This document shows positions 37,315-48,955 of a stretch of DNA of 64,000 nucleotides, in pieces. Made by a program: the position numbers and the translations under genes. Numbering within the stretch: the first letter of the stretch is position 1; every line of letters begins with the position of its first letter. The notes under the pieces were generated by a model. The model searched no databases, was not told the DNA's origin, and saw only the letters and a program-made list of their open reading frames with translations. The DNA comes from Smittia aterrima (Eukaryota; Arthropoda; Insecta; Diptera; Chironomidae), in NCBI GenBank assembly GCA_033063855.1, contig CP093831.1:8742001-8806000 (forward strand), read 5' to 3'.

Positions 37315-40300
37315 ATTAACTTTTCACTTCTTCTCTGTTGATGCTTCATCATCTCTTTTGGGGATTCTCGGACATTCACTTCTTTGTCAATGAATGAACT
37401 TAACAAAGTCATCAAAAGGAATTCGCTTTCGCCTACTCTTCCACCTGAACTTCATAAATGTTTATTAACCGAATTTTGCTGACGATACAGCGAAGGTGCC
37501 CACGAGAAGTTTGTTGAACCTTCCGAAGCAGCTATGATTCAAGAAAAATGCCTTTTCACGAAAAAGCAATACGAAATCATTAATCTCTCTTGTTTCATTT
37601 TCTCCGCTAGAAAGCTACAGAAAAACCTTGTCACGAGGATCCCTTTCATACCATCCCCACTCACAGACCAGCGATGGCTTCTTGAAGATTATTAAATTCT
37701 CTTTTATTTTCCTTTTTCGAAATGTTAAAGCTTTGACACATGTAACGTATTTCTCATCGAAATCGTCCCCATCAGTTGGCGGAGAAAATGGATTTTCCTT
37801 CTTTTCTTCTCTCGGCACCGACTGGAGATTAATTACGGTGGCAATTTGCATTAATTTCTACGACAATTTCTCACAAAAGCTCGTACACAATAACAATTTA
37901 AGCAGCAGCAGCAACGGCGACTTGATAGTTCTCTCGACACTCATAAATTCCCAAAATTGAAGCTCTATTAGGATATAGCAAAGAAGTTTCTCTTAAAAAA
38001 CGACATGCTCTCTGACAAGGGACGAGAAATAAGTTGTTTTGAAAGCTCTACCACCTAATGGGGTCTAATAGTTAATTGATATTGATAATCGACCATTAAG
38101 AAGAGCGTTTACTTAGGGAAGAAGCGAGTGCTGCCCGAGAAAAATGTGACAAACTCTTTTCATCGTCTCATGTAAATAAATTGACAAAAATTGTCCTTGA
38201 GTCGAACGAGAGGAAAGCTTTATGTAAATCGCATGTGCTTCGTCATAAATTTGTTGTTGTTGACATTTGATCTTAAGAAATTTTTAAGGAAATATTTAAA
38301 GTCAATGTGAAGAGAAAGAGTAAGGTGATGACGACTCTCTTATGTATAAAGAATTTTTTGACGCAAAAGAGATGGGCCAGACGAGATGGCATTTGCTTTC
38401 GAGGAAGACGAAGAAGCCTGCGGGAGTTGGAAATATTTAACGAGAAAGGAAATCCAAGCGGGGGTGGTTGCTAATTGTGTAAAGGACCTCGTAGGCGAAG
38501 GTCAGCTGTTGAGTGAATTTTATTTATTTGATGAATCTTTTGCTTTGGGGGCTGTTTGCAAATTACAAGAGAGAAGGTCATGAAATGTAATTTTATTTCC
38601 TTAATATTTATGTAAGAGTCGAAATGATAAGATTGGTAATTCTCATTTTCCGACACGTATTTCAGCAAACGTAGTCAAAGTTCAAACAGATAAATCTTTG
38701 AGCTGACATTAATTCCTTGGAGGAAGAGAAATTTTTGAACAAGAAAAAGTTTTCCTTCTTAGAAACATTTGAAGTCAACATGTGATAAAGTTTCTCTTCG
38801 AAAGGTTTGAGGTCTTTAAAAGTCAAGAGTAACTTTCATTTGCTCTGATGCGAATCTGGGATCATTTTCTAAGAAAAGTTCACTTGAAGTCTGTGTACAT
38901 CTTGACAACAAAGCAAACACTTGAATCTCTTTCGATCGTTTTTGAGAGGGAATCAGGTTGATTGAGATTCAAAAACGTCTTCGTCTTCCTGTCAAACCAA
39001 AACATCATCTCGTTACCCAATGAAAATATTTTCCATTTCAAGTTTATTTTTTTTTAATAACTTTTAAGACTAAATGCGAATCATAAGAAGTTTCAAACAC
39101 AGCACAAGGAGAGTTAGACTTGTTGAACATAAATGATGAAAATAGATTAAAATAAATATTTGTCCCATTCAAATGAGAGAAATGTCCCAGAAATGTTCAA
39201 CACTTAACTGCGTGTCTCGTCGTCTACAATAATGGATTCCCTTTAGTAATCCAAGGTGTGTGTCATATCACTGCAGGTACGGTGATTTTCTGGTCGGAGA
39301 AATGTAATTAAATTTCACTGAGAGCTCAATTTGTCCGAAAGCTTTTGAAAGTTAATTACTAACAAATTTGTGGTGTCGCGTTGGATTTGAAGTTGTTTTT
39401 CGGATGATAATGTTCCACCTCACCCGAGGCAAGAGAGACGTACCGTAAATTGCATTATATTCCCATTAAAATTGAAACCATTAAAACCTTGAATAACATC
39501 AAGGACCAAAAGAGCTTTGAGCGGAAGCTCATCGGTTAGGTTGAAGGCTTTAAAATTTAATTTTAAAGTTTGCTTCAAGGCTTAATGACAAATGAGAACG
39601 GTTACATTCTCTGCTCCATCGATGGACGATTGCCGATGGTCTACGAATCTACATAATTAAATAACGATCAATAAATTAACGGGCCGACGAATGTCTAGCA
39701 TAAAAGCCTCGAGCACCCTAAAATCGCTGATGTTTATTAGAAAAAAAAGTTTATAATCCATTAAATTCTTCTTTATTTTGATGGACACGGGTAAAGGAAA
39801 AAGGCAAACTCATAAAACATGGATTTAAGATAAAAAATGCTTCCGATGGAAATTTCCCTTCGACAAATGAAGCAAAAGGCGGAAAATTGTCTTTTTCTTG
39901 CAAAGCATTGCTTTGTAATTCATCGAACTCGACCGTCAAAAGCGTGCTCGTTTATGAATTGATAAAAAAATCCATTCGTCGTTGAAAAATAATTTGAAGA
40001 GCCTTGATAAAGTCTCAATTTATCCCTTTTCTTCCATCTCATCTGTCTGGGGATGAATATTGTGCGAGAAATCTTTATTTCGAATGGATGACGAATGAAT
40101 TCAATCGAAAATGATCGAGTTGGATTTAGGGGAGGAGCAGAAATGGAGGAATAGATGAAAAAGTCTTCATCTCACGACAATCTTTCAAGCTCGTCACATT
40201 CGATACAAAAGAAATTTCTCACTTGAACGATTTTTGATTTCACTTTTCAATCTCCAATTGAACACTTAATCCCTTTTTTCAACAACTCCGGCTACTACTT

Positions 40301-42494
40301 TAGCATCCTCGGTCTCCAGCCCACTGTCACAAAAAGCAAACAGTTTGTGGTTTTGATATTTATTGCGGTACGAAGGTTCTAAATAAATAAATCATTCGAC
40401 CTCATTGTTGCGTCAGTGAGGCGCTTGAGCAAAGTTAGGTTCTGAGAGGGCGAAAATTTACGTCGTCTCGTTACGCACTCGCTTACAATGTCCATCAGTC
40501 AAAAATAGACTTTGTCACTCGATTCATCCTTCCATCCCGACGATTCATCACATCCGCCTCTTCATGCGGAAAAATTAATTTTCCATGTGAGGAAGGTTTT
40601 GGATGTTCGAGGATACTTTTAATGAAACCGCGACGCCATAAAGTTTGTCAACATTGTTCGCTTTTACGCTGACAAATTGAGATTTAAATTCTTCGTTCGT
40701 ATTTTGCAGTTTGTAAGTAATTTCTTGAAAATTATGGAGTGGAAAATCAAACGAATCCGTTCCATGAAGAAGAAATTGTGTAAAAACAATCATGACGAAC
40801 TTTCCGTTTGCAGAGCTTCACCGAAAATAACTTTTTCGATATATTTTTGTACAGACAACTCTTCGAAGTTCATGAGTTTGAATTTATGCTTTGTCGTGGA
40901 AGGAAGAAGCTTTGAACATATATTTAAGTAACGGGGGAAAAGTCTTTACTTTTAATGACGTAGCGTTTACACTTGAACATAATTCAATGCTCATACGAGC
41001 GCAAACATTTCTCAAAGTGGGAATCGTTCTTTCAATTCCTTCATTGGTTTGACTGTACATAAGTTTAAAGGAATCACGCCAACTTATTATTGTTGTAACA
41101 TAAATTATGAATATCGCCCACACTCCGAAGAAACTAAACATATATTTTACTATCTTATGTTCCGTATTTACTGATTCCCACGATGAAAATGAAATCTCAA
41201 CATGAGATGTATTTTAAACAAAAGAAAACATTTGAAAACTTCATAATCCACGATTTAACTTGAAAAATTTGATGTTAATATTTAAAAAGCTCTTCACCGA
41301 AAGCACTAAATATTTGCATAATCATCATAGCCTTTAAGTAACTAACATGAGAGAAAGCTTTTCGAGTCAAATAACGAAATGTGGTGGAAAGGATTAAGAA
41401 TGCAAAACCACGTCAAAGTGATTTCAAAGATAAAGTTAACGCAGAAGTCGATCTATGAAATATCTTGAAACGATAATTATTTCTTGAGCTGAGCTACATT
41501 AAATATTTACGATGAAATTGTATATAAGATGACAATATGACTTAAGGTGAAGAGAGAGTTTAAAGTTGAAGAAAAGGAAAACATTTTTTCATAATTTATT
41601 TTCTATTTATAAATGTTAATATCAATTTTCTTGAATGAACTTGTTGATGTCATATCCACTTGAGAATAGATTTAAAGAAAAAATTGAATATCAAATGTTG
41701 AGGTTGCGAAGAGGAGCTGAAGGTTTTATAGCGATGACTGTGTACAAAAGTTGAAGAAATTTCAACGATATCAAATTTTGCGAAAAAGCTACATTGGTTA
41801 ACATTAAATAGAAAATATTGCACTCACAATTTAAAGAAAAATTATCGTGTCCATGTGAAGGGAAAGAATTGTATTTTTTGATCTAGAATTCTTATCTTAG
41901 AGGTCGCATTAAAGTTGACAACCAATGTTCTTGACAAGGATAAACCTAAACTCAAAACTAATATGACAATAGAAAACAAATTTACTCTTTGCTGTTAACA
42001 CACATTCGTCTCAAGATATGGAAAGCAAAAAAAGAAGAAAACATCTCTCACTATCATTCCCCAACAGAATGTTACCTTATTAAGTCGGATATGAGAAGGA
42101 AAAATAAAGTTTAAAACAAAAATGATATTAAGTTCAATAACGCTTCCCTTTACGCCTTTTCAGATTACTTTACAACAACAACAATAAGAGATGAAGTATA
42201 AGTGGAGTCGAGTTTTATTTTCTTTTTCTCGATGTGATGAGGGTCGATGCGAGAGATATCCAAAAAAATTGTTGAAGATCGAAGGGAGCAGAAAAGATGA
42301 CATTCGACATTCGTTTAAATTCATAATTTCCATCCAGAACGCCATCTCGCTGTGAATAGTTGAGTCAACTAAGTTGACGAATCTTACTTTTCTTTTGATT
42401 TTGAATGAAAGTGAAAACTTTTCAAGACAATTTTTTATTTAAAACAAAAAATATGAAAAATTACAAATTATAACAATCGTACTACGAATTCCAA
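37315..42494. other. non-coding stretch, one doubtful small ORF
   Basis: No gene is recognised over 5.2 kb between the Ser-rich gene and the inverted duplication. The only frame with less random composition is 38386-38583 plus (see separate entry). The right-hand end includes the 3' UTR of the left copy of the duplicated gene. Confidence 0.5.
38386..38583 (+). CDS. doubtful small ORF, 65 aa
   Basis: Starts ATG in a fair context (ACGAGATGG) and encodes an acidic N-terminus (MAFAFEEDEEACGSW) followed by a mixed sequence richer in Gly, Ala, Val and Glu than random frames here. No domain, no signal peptide and no neighbouring splice partner is visible. It may be chance; listed only because its composition stands out. 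Confidence 0.15.
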   Translation: MAFAFEEDEEACGSWKYLTRKEIQAGVVANCVKDLVGEGQLLSEFYLFDESFALGAVCKLQERRS

Positions 42495-44215
42495 TTAATT
42501 TCCGTTTCTCTGCTTACTAAGTGGCGAGTAGAGAATTGATTTCTTGTTGTAGTTATTCAGCCGAACTCTGTATGCGGCCTATGGAGAGAAATAAAAAGAA
42601 TTAATTCTGCGAATTCATAATCACTTAGATCTATTAGCTGACCTCGTTAAGATCAAAGTTGCCGTAATGAAAATCATTCTTCTCGTTTTTTACGCAATTC
42701 CGACGTTTTCGTTCTGACCGACGAAGTTTCAGACTCTCGAAGACTTGTGGAGTGATCAACTTGAAGTAAACTAAGAATTCTTCTTGATTATATTCGATCT
42801 TCGGAGGTGGTTCGATTGGCAATGCTGGATAATTTTTCATGTAGTCGCAGTCTGAACTTTCTTCCGAATGAACGCCGTTTGGTGATTTACGTTTGCGACC
42901 ACGCATTTTCGGCATTTCTACTAAAGTGTCGATTCCATCAAAAGAGGACGATCTATCTGAACAATCCTCATCGCTCCGAAGATATTTGTTTCCATCCCCA
43001 CCAACTTCTGCTAACGTTGCGCGACGCTTTTCGCTGTAGAACTTGTCAACTTCTTCCTTATTGTCGACTTGCTCTGTTTTCACTTTCGTCAGAGCTCGTA
43101 GCAGATTCAATCGACTGTGAGTGATGGTTTGGGTGCTCAGTTTTGACTTCTTAGGAACAACAGCTTCGACAACTGCAGTTGCTTTAGCTGGAACTCTCTT
43201 TTGGACTTGTCCCGATGCCGGTTTACGAAAATGTGGCTTGAGCAGGGACTCACGTTTCATTTGCTTTTTGGAAGGTTGTGCACAGATGTCTTCATCTTTT
43301 ACTTTTCTTACGGTCAACTTTTTCATTAATGATCGCTCAGCTTCAACATCACCTTTGACTTGATTACTAAAATATATTTTATTAAGACTTACTTTTCAGC
43401 TTAAGATTCTGCTTGGTCACTTACTACTTTCGTTTAAGCTCTTCTTCGCACATTCTCCCTTTTACATTGCTTGGTGTAATTTTGAAATAAGTTTTCTCGT
43501 AATGGTTTTGCAAAGCCCTTGTTATGAATCCATTCGCTGTATCCAAGTCAAACTTTTCGCCTTTAGTCCTTCGATATTTATTCAACGAATTCTTCACAAT
43601 GTCCGTAAGCATTTTCTATGAAAAACTCAATTAGTTCTAAGACATTACATAATATTTAACTCTCGCTCACCTGCTCCTGGCTGATATCTTGCATTTCGTT
43701 TTCTAACTCATCCATTAACTTGCGGATGACAATAAACTGTAAATGGAAGTTTAGGAAAAGAAAACAAATGAAATCGTCATCGTTTTTTTTTCGACAACTC
43801 AAAATGAGCTGTAAATATTTCTTAAACAATTAAAGGAGTTGCTTACGTTTCGTGATCGAACGGGAGACAGTTGAACTCCATTTCCATCATCAGGAGTAAC
43901 ATAGAGTTTCGAGGACAATTTCTGAAACAAGATGAACCAACAACAACAAATCAATGTCATGAAATGTTACACCACAAGAAACTTTCTGTTAATTTTTTCG
44001 CAGACCAACCACTGCTGATAAAGAAATCAATGACGAGAAGTCTATGATGACGAATATCTTGATGTAAGAATAATTCGCCATCTGCTTCGTTCAAGACCAC
44101 GGCCACTCACCTGATGAAATTTAATGAATAATCTCAGATGCTTTTGCAGGTACGTCAAGTCGTCGAGAGTGTCTTCTCGAAGTGATATCGCACTCATAAA
44201 CTTGTTGAAATCCAT
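42495..44215 (-). CDS. left copy of a duplicated nuclear-looking gene (unrecognised family)
   Basis: Six exons at 44215-44111, 43921-43847, 43736-43671, 43615-43425, 43366-42643 and 42578-42495, total 1245 nt (414 aa). The N-terminal 145 residues are predicted helical and mixed-charge (MDFNKFMSAISLREDTLDDL...). The middle is Lys/Ser-rich with an acidic stretch (DEDCSDRSSSFD). It contains the basic clusters GRKRKSP and LRRSERKRRN, which look like nuclear-localisation signals. The conserved-looking end (EYNQEEFLVYFKLITPQVF, then a TAAYRVRL-type tail) follows. Compared with the right copy this protein differs at five residues: Leu for Met and Val for Ala, Leu-Ser for Pro-Asn in exon 5, and Asn for Lys as the last residue. 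All splice sites are intact. Function unknown; a chromatin or kinetochore-type role is only a guess from composition. Confidence 0.85.
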
Positions 44216-44470
44216 TCTCGTTTAACAAAACTTCTTTAAAATCACAGAAATTAATAGAAATACTTTGTCTCGTATTGCTTCGTGCAAGTGTGACCAAGAA
44301 AAATAACTTTCAAACTCGAATGTTCGTTAGAATGTTTTCTCTCGGATTCGTCCAGAGAACTTGTGCTCTAATTAAACAATTTGTTCATGCCAATTACTTA
44401 ATCTTGAAATTAATTGTTATCTATCAGAATTGCCAAGAAATCACTCCGTTACTATGTTTATTGAAAAAAT
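42502..44470. repeat. left arm of a 2-kb inverted duplication
   Basis: Reverse-complement of 44930-46897. I count about 20 differences by eye over 1969 bp (about 99% identity), including one indel: nine T here near 43783-43791 against eight A in the other arm. Eight of the substitutions fall within 43060-43320. None fall in roughly 42690-43040, and none in the inner 370 bp. Identity includes introns and 255 bp upstream of the start codon. Confidence 0.95.
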
Positions 44471-44929
44471 ATTTTTGACTGAAGGCGGACCTCTCTGAAC
44501 TTCGGCAGTTCTCGAACGTGACGACTTTTGTATTCGGCACGCGATTTAAAGCATTTTTATGAGACACGTTTCTAGCTGATTTTTGATTTAATTGATTTAA
44601 AGATTTAATCAGAAATGTTACATTTTCAATTTCTAAATAAAACATTCAATGGAATTCTTTTATTTTGCGTTTAATTATTTAATTTGATTCGAAAAAAAAT
44701 TTCCCGCTCTGTTAACCGGAAAATAAAATAAAATTAATGTTGAACATCAAATGTCTAATTGTCAGTTTTCGATTCCACTCAAAAATCCTTGAATTTCGCA
44801 TAAAGCTTGTATAAAAGTTTTTACCGCACTGATCAATCAGACATTTAGTCTTGTTAAACTGACTGAAATCATTTGCAAAGTGAGTCGAGTTAAGAAGAAT
44901 CAATTCCAAATTTCTCCAGAATTCGGATA
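44471..44929. other. 459-bp unique spacer between divergent gene copies
   Basis: Non-repeated, A+T-rich spacer at the centre of the inverted duplication. Together with the 255 bp of arm on each side, it separates the two start codons by 969 bp and must hold the upstream parts of both promoters. I see no long open frame of its own: the open frame on the minus strand across 44712-45125 mostly runs through arm sequence and has no ATG start. Confidence 0.8.
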
Positions 44930-46897
44930 ATTTTTTCAATAAACATAGTAACGGAGTGATTTCTTGGCAATTCTGATAGATAACAATTAATTTCAAGATT
45001 AAGTAATTGGCATGAACAAATTGTTTAATTAGAGCACAAGTTCTCTGGACGAATCCGAGAGAAAACATTCTAACGAACATTCGAGTTTGAAAGTTATTTT
45101 TCTTGGTCACACTTGCACGAAGCAATACGAGACAAAGTATTTCTATTAATTTCTGTGATTTTAAAGAAGTTTTGTTAAACGAGAATGGATTTCAACAAGT
45201 TTATGAGTGCGATATCACTTCGAGAAGACACTCTCGACGACTTGACGTACCTGCAAAAGCATCTGAGATTATTCATTAAATTTCATCAGGTGAGTGGCCG
45301 AGGTCTTGAACGAAGCAGATGGCGAATTATTCTTACATCAAGATATTCGTCATCATAGACTTCTCGTCATTGATTTCTTAATCAGCAGTGGATGGTCTGC
45401 GAAAAAATTAACAGAAAGTTTCTTGTGGTGTAACATTTCATGACATTGATTTGTTGTTGTTGGTTCATCTTGTTTCAGAAATTGTCCTCGAAACTCTATG
45501 TTACTCCTGATGATGGAAATGGAGTTCAACTGTCTCCCGTTCGATCACGAAACGTAAGCAACTCCTTTAATTGTTTAAGAAATATTTACAGCTCATTTTG
45601 AGTTGTCGAAAAAAAACGATGACGATTTCATTTGTTTTCTTTTCCTAAACTTCCATTTACAGTTTATTGTCATCCGCAAGTTAATGGATGAGCTAGAAAA
45701 CGAAATGCAAGATATCAGCCAGGAGCAGGTGAGCGAGAGTTAAATATTATGTAATGTCTTAGAACTAATTGAGTTTTTCATAGAAAATGCTTACGGACAT
45801 TGTGAAGAATTCGTTGAATAAATATCGAAGAACGAAAGGCGAAAAGTTTGACTTGGATACAGCGAATGGATTCATAACAAGAGCTTTGCAAAACCATTAC
45901 GAGAAAACTTATTTCAAAATTACACCAAGCAATGTAAAAGGGAGAATGTGCGAAGAAGAGCTTAAACGAAAGTAGTAAGTGACCAAGCAGAATCTTAAGC
46001 TGAAAAGTAAATCTTAATAAAATATATTTTAGTAATCAAGTCAAAGGTGATGTTGAAGCTGAGCGATCATTAATGAAAAAGATGACCGTAAGAAAAGTAA
46101 AAGATGAAGACATCTGTGCACAGCCTTCCAAAAAGCAAATGAAACGTGAGTCCCTGCTCAAGCCACATTTTCGTAAACCGGCATCGGGGCAAGTCCAAAA
46201 GAGAGTTCCAGCTAAAGCAACTGCAGTGGTCGAAGCTGCTGTTCCTAAGAAGTCAAAACCGAACACTCAAACCATCACTCACAGTCGATTGAATCTGCTA
46301 CGAGCTCTGACGAAAGTGAAAACAGAGCAAGTCGACAACAAGGAAGAAGTTGACAAGTTCTACAGCGAAAAGCGTCGCGCAACGTTAGCAGAAGTTGGTG
46401 GGGATGGAAACAAATATCTTCGGAGCGATGAGGATTGTTCAGATAGATCGTCCTCTTTTGATGGAATCGACACTTTAGTAGAAATGCCGAAAATGCGTGG
46501 TCGCAAACGTAAATCACCAAACGGCGTTCATTCGGAAGAAAGTTCAGACTGCGACTACATGAAAAATTATCCAGCATTGCCAATCGAACCACCTCCGAAG
46601 ATCGAATATAATCAAGAAGAATTCTTAGTTTACTTCAAGTTGATCACTCCACAAGTCTTCGAGAGTCTGAAACTTCGTCGGTCAGAACGAAAACGTCGGA
46701 ATTGCGTAAAGAACGAGAAGAATGATTTTCATTACGGCAACTTTGATCTTAACGAGGTCAGCTAATAGATCTAAGTGATTATGAATTCGCAGAATTAATT
46801 CTTTTTATTTCTCTTCATAGGCCGCATACAGAGTTCGGCTGAATAACTACAACAAGAAATCAATTCTCTACTCGCCACTTAGTAAGCAGAGAAACGG
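44930..46897. repeat. right arm of the 2-kb inverted duplication
   Basis: Partner of the left arm. The inner edge is sharp: the shared ATTGAAAAAAT is followed by different bases in each arm. The outer edge lies in the third-last codon of the gene, with only weak similarity (about 12 of 15 bases) across the stop codon and none after that. Confidence 0.95.
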
Positions 46898-46904
46898 CAA
46901 ATAA
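45185..46904 (+). CDS. right copy of the duplicated nuclear-looking gene (unrecognised family)
   Basis: Mirror image of the left copy, with six exons at 45185-45289, 45479-45553, 45663-45728, 45784-45974, 46033-46756 and 46821-46904 (1245 nt, 414 aa). The exon 4 to 5 join relies on GTAAGT at 45975 rather than the nearer GT, creating the Tyr codon TA|T and keeping the frame. Same predicted architecture as the other copy: helical N-terminus, Lys/Ser-rich middle, basic clusters, conserved tail (YRVRLNNYNKKSILYSPL). Most of the substitutions separating the copies are synonymous (about 10 synonymous against 5 residue changes by eye), which suggests both are under constraint rather than one decaying. 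The start is the first ATG, and its upstream 255 bp are identical to the other copy. Confidence 0.85.
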
Positions 46905-48920
46905 TTTGAAGAGTGCAAGTCATTTAACTTTTCTACTCAGTCATTACGATTCTTTTTTGTTTGTTCTCTTTTATGTTTAGATAACAAACAACATGTTAAC
47001 GATTTAAATTACCAATAAACAAATTTTTAAAGATAAGAAAATGCACTTCTTGAAGATAACAGATCACGTCATTACAAATTGCTTTTTTCCTAATGGCGAC
47101 GGAAAAGATAACAACTTAAGGGTACTGTCTTGACATATGTCCATTTCTTTCTTTTAAGATTCTCGACTGAGATGTTGTAGTACAAACTTGCGAGCACTTT
47201 TCCGGGATATCCTTAAGTAACGTTAAAAACTTTCACAGCATCAATCGAGAAGAGTATGACGCCTTAATTTAAGTTTGCTTAAGTTACAGCAAATGATTCT
47301 GTGATCCTGGCGGATTCCATCGTCACAAGTTGACTAAATCGACGTATCCATTTGTTACAAATTTATTTGTTCAATAAAAGGAGAATTGCTAAGATTTTAA
47401 ATCTCAATGCTGTTGTCGTTTCTAAAAAAAAGTTCGCTTGCAAAAATAAATTTTCGAAAATATTTTATGTCTCACCTTGCAAGTTTGTTCAACTTTCTGC
47501 AAAACGACAAATATTTAATCGCCACTGTCTGCGATATTCCAGCATTTTATTCCGTGCAGCTGAACATCTGTTTCATTCAAATGCATTTTATTTTATTGTT
47601 TACATGAAAACTACGTTCATTTTTTGATTCCCCGCAGACAGGGCAGACAACTACGACATGAGAGCTTTCATGATGAAAGCTTTCAAGATCGCGCCAAGCT
47701 TTTCACATGCTTCTCTTCGACTCTAACGCTTGATCGAATATAAATATTCAATTCAAATTTCAGTGACCAAGCTCAATTCCAAAATGCTTCTTATGAAACA
47801 ATATTTTTGGCGAGGTCTCAGCTACAATTTCAAAAGTTTCTCTCATGTTGCAACTTCAAATTAAAATTGTTCAAATACGAGCAATGAAAATCTCAAGTCA
47901 TCAGCTTCTGCTGGCGATTAACCAAAACAAAACGTAAATTGAATGAAAATTCAATTGAGTTGTTAGCATTGATTTTTTTCCTTCCCTCCCTCGCCTGCCA
48001 ACGGTTAAACGAAGCATGTTTTTGTCGTGAGATAGTGGGAAACGAGTTAAAAGCAAGGGAGGGAAATTCTTTCTATGAAAAATGAATGAATTGTGAGAAA
48101 CGGAATAAGAACTATAAATGTCATGCGTACTTCAACGATTGTAGTGCACTGGAATGATTTAGTGATGCAATTATTTTTTATTTACGTTCAAAGATCACGT
48201 GGCCTTTTAGTGACCGTAGTGAAGATGAAAATCGCGAAAATTTATTATCTTGGAATAATTTTATGTTTATAAGCTTTGATTTTCTCTGAGGTTTGGAAGC
48301 TTTTCCAGAGCTTTTATTTATTCCTCTTGACGTTAATAATTTGATAAATTCAAATTGAAAACGATTAATGTCTCCTCCGGATTCCAACGTGAACGATGCT
48401 AATTATTATTCATCGCAGGTATCTCTAAATGTGACTCCACTTTAAATTCAATATGCTCTGCCAGTCGCTCTCTCTTCTCATTTGACTCCGTTATCGAAGA
48501 TGGAAAATCGTATGATTCGAGGCTGACCATCTGATATGAGAAATAAGGAAAGGTATTTATGAAGAAAATTATTAACTTGTCAATAAACTTTCATAAATTT
48601 TTTTTAAATATTCTTGATAACAGCAAAATTGCATTGAATTTCTAGATGAGGTTCTTCTTATGCATAACTAGTCGCAGTCGGTGGAGGTTAAATAATAAAA
48701 TATTCATATACATGTATAATCAAAGCGAAGCGACTGACAACGCTTACCGTTAAATTACAGAGAAACTTACAATTCGACTGGGAAAATTAACATCTTTTCT
48801 CATTTTTATGTCTGTCGCAGAGTTTTATTTTCTTTCTTTCCAAGTCAGCAAGCGGCCAAGTTGAGCCTTAGTCGAGCCCCGCCGAAAGGTAAAGCGAGAA
48901 AGAGAAAAGTTGCCCAGTTT
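46905..48920. other. non-coding stretch after the inverted duplication
   Basis: Contains the 3' UTR of the right gene copy (AATAAA-like hexamers from about 47014) and no recognisable gene. Open frames at 47352-47627 give Phe/Lys-rich random-looking peptides. Confidence 0.5.
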
Positions 48921-48955
48921 TCAGTTGCTTCGGAGAGCTTGAGTTGTGCAGTCGC
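48921..48955 (+). promoter_or_regulatory. candidate TATA-less Inr plus DPE core promoter
   Basis: TCAGTTG (A at 48923 as +1) is followed at exactly +28 by AGTCG, matching the DPE consensus RGWYV. Downstream, at 49279, ATG TTG TCG A is followed directly by a strong GTAAG donor, which could be a ten-nucleotide first coding exon. Alternatively this is a leader exon of the phospholipase gene 1.2 kb further on. Inference only. Confidence 0.35.

Noticed and set aside
36549..37415. 288-codon open frame antisense to the Ser-rich gene
   Set aside because: It mirrors a long coding exon; its translation is Leu/Val-rich with no motif. The sense strand has splice signals, phase-consistent exons and phosphosite repeats.
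44712..45125. 137-codon minus-strand frame in the spacer and right arm, and its short twin at 44275-44478
   Set aside because: The twin's presence is explained by the inverted repeat itself. The frame at the twin starts with TTG and runs antisense to the upstream region and first bases of the duplicated gene, with no motif.
42502..46897. reading the inverted duplication as a transposon
   Set aside because: No transposase, no target-site duplication visible at the outer edges, and the arms contain an ordinary six-exon gene.
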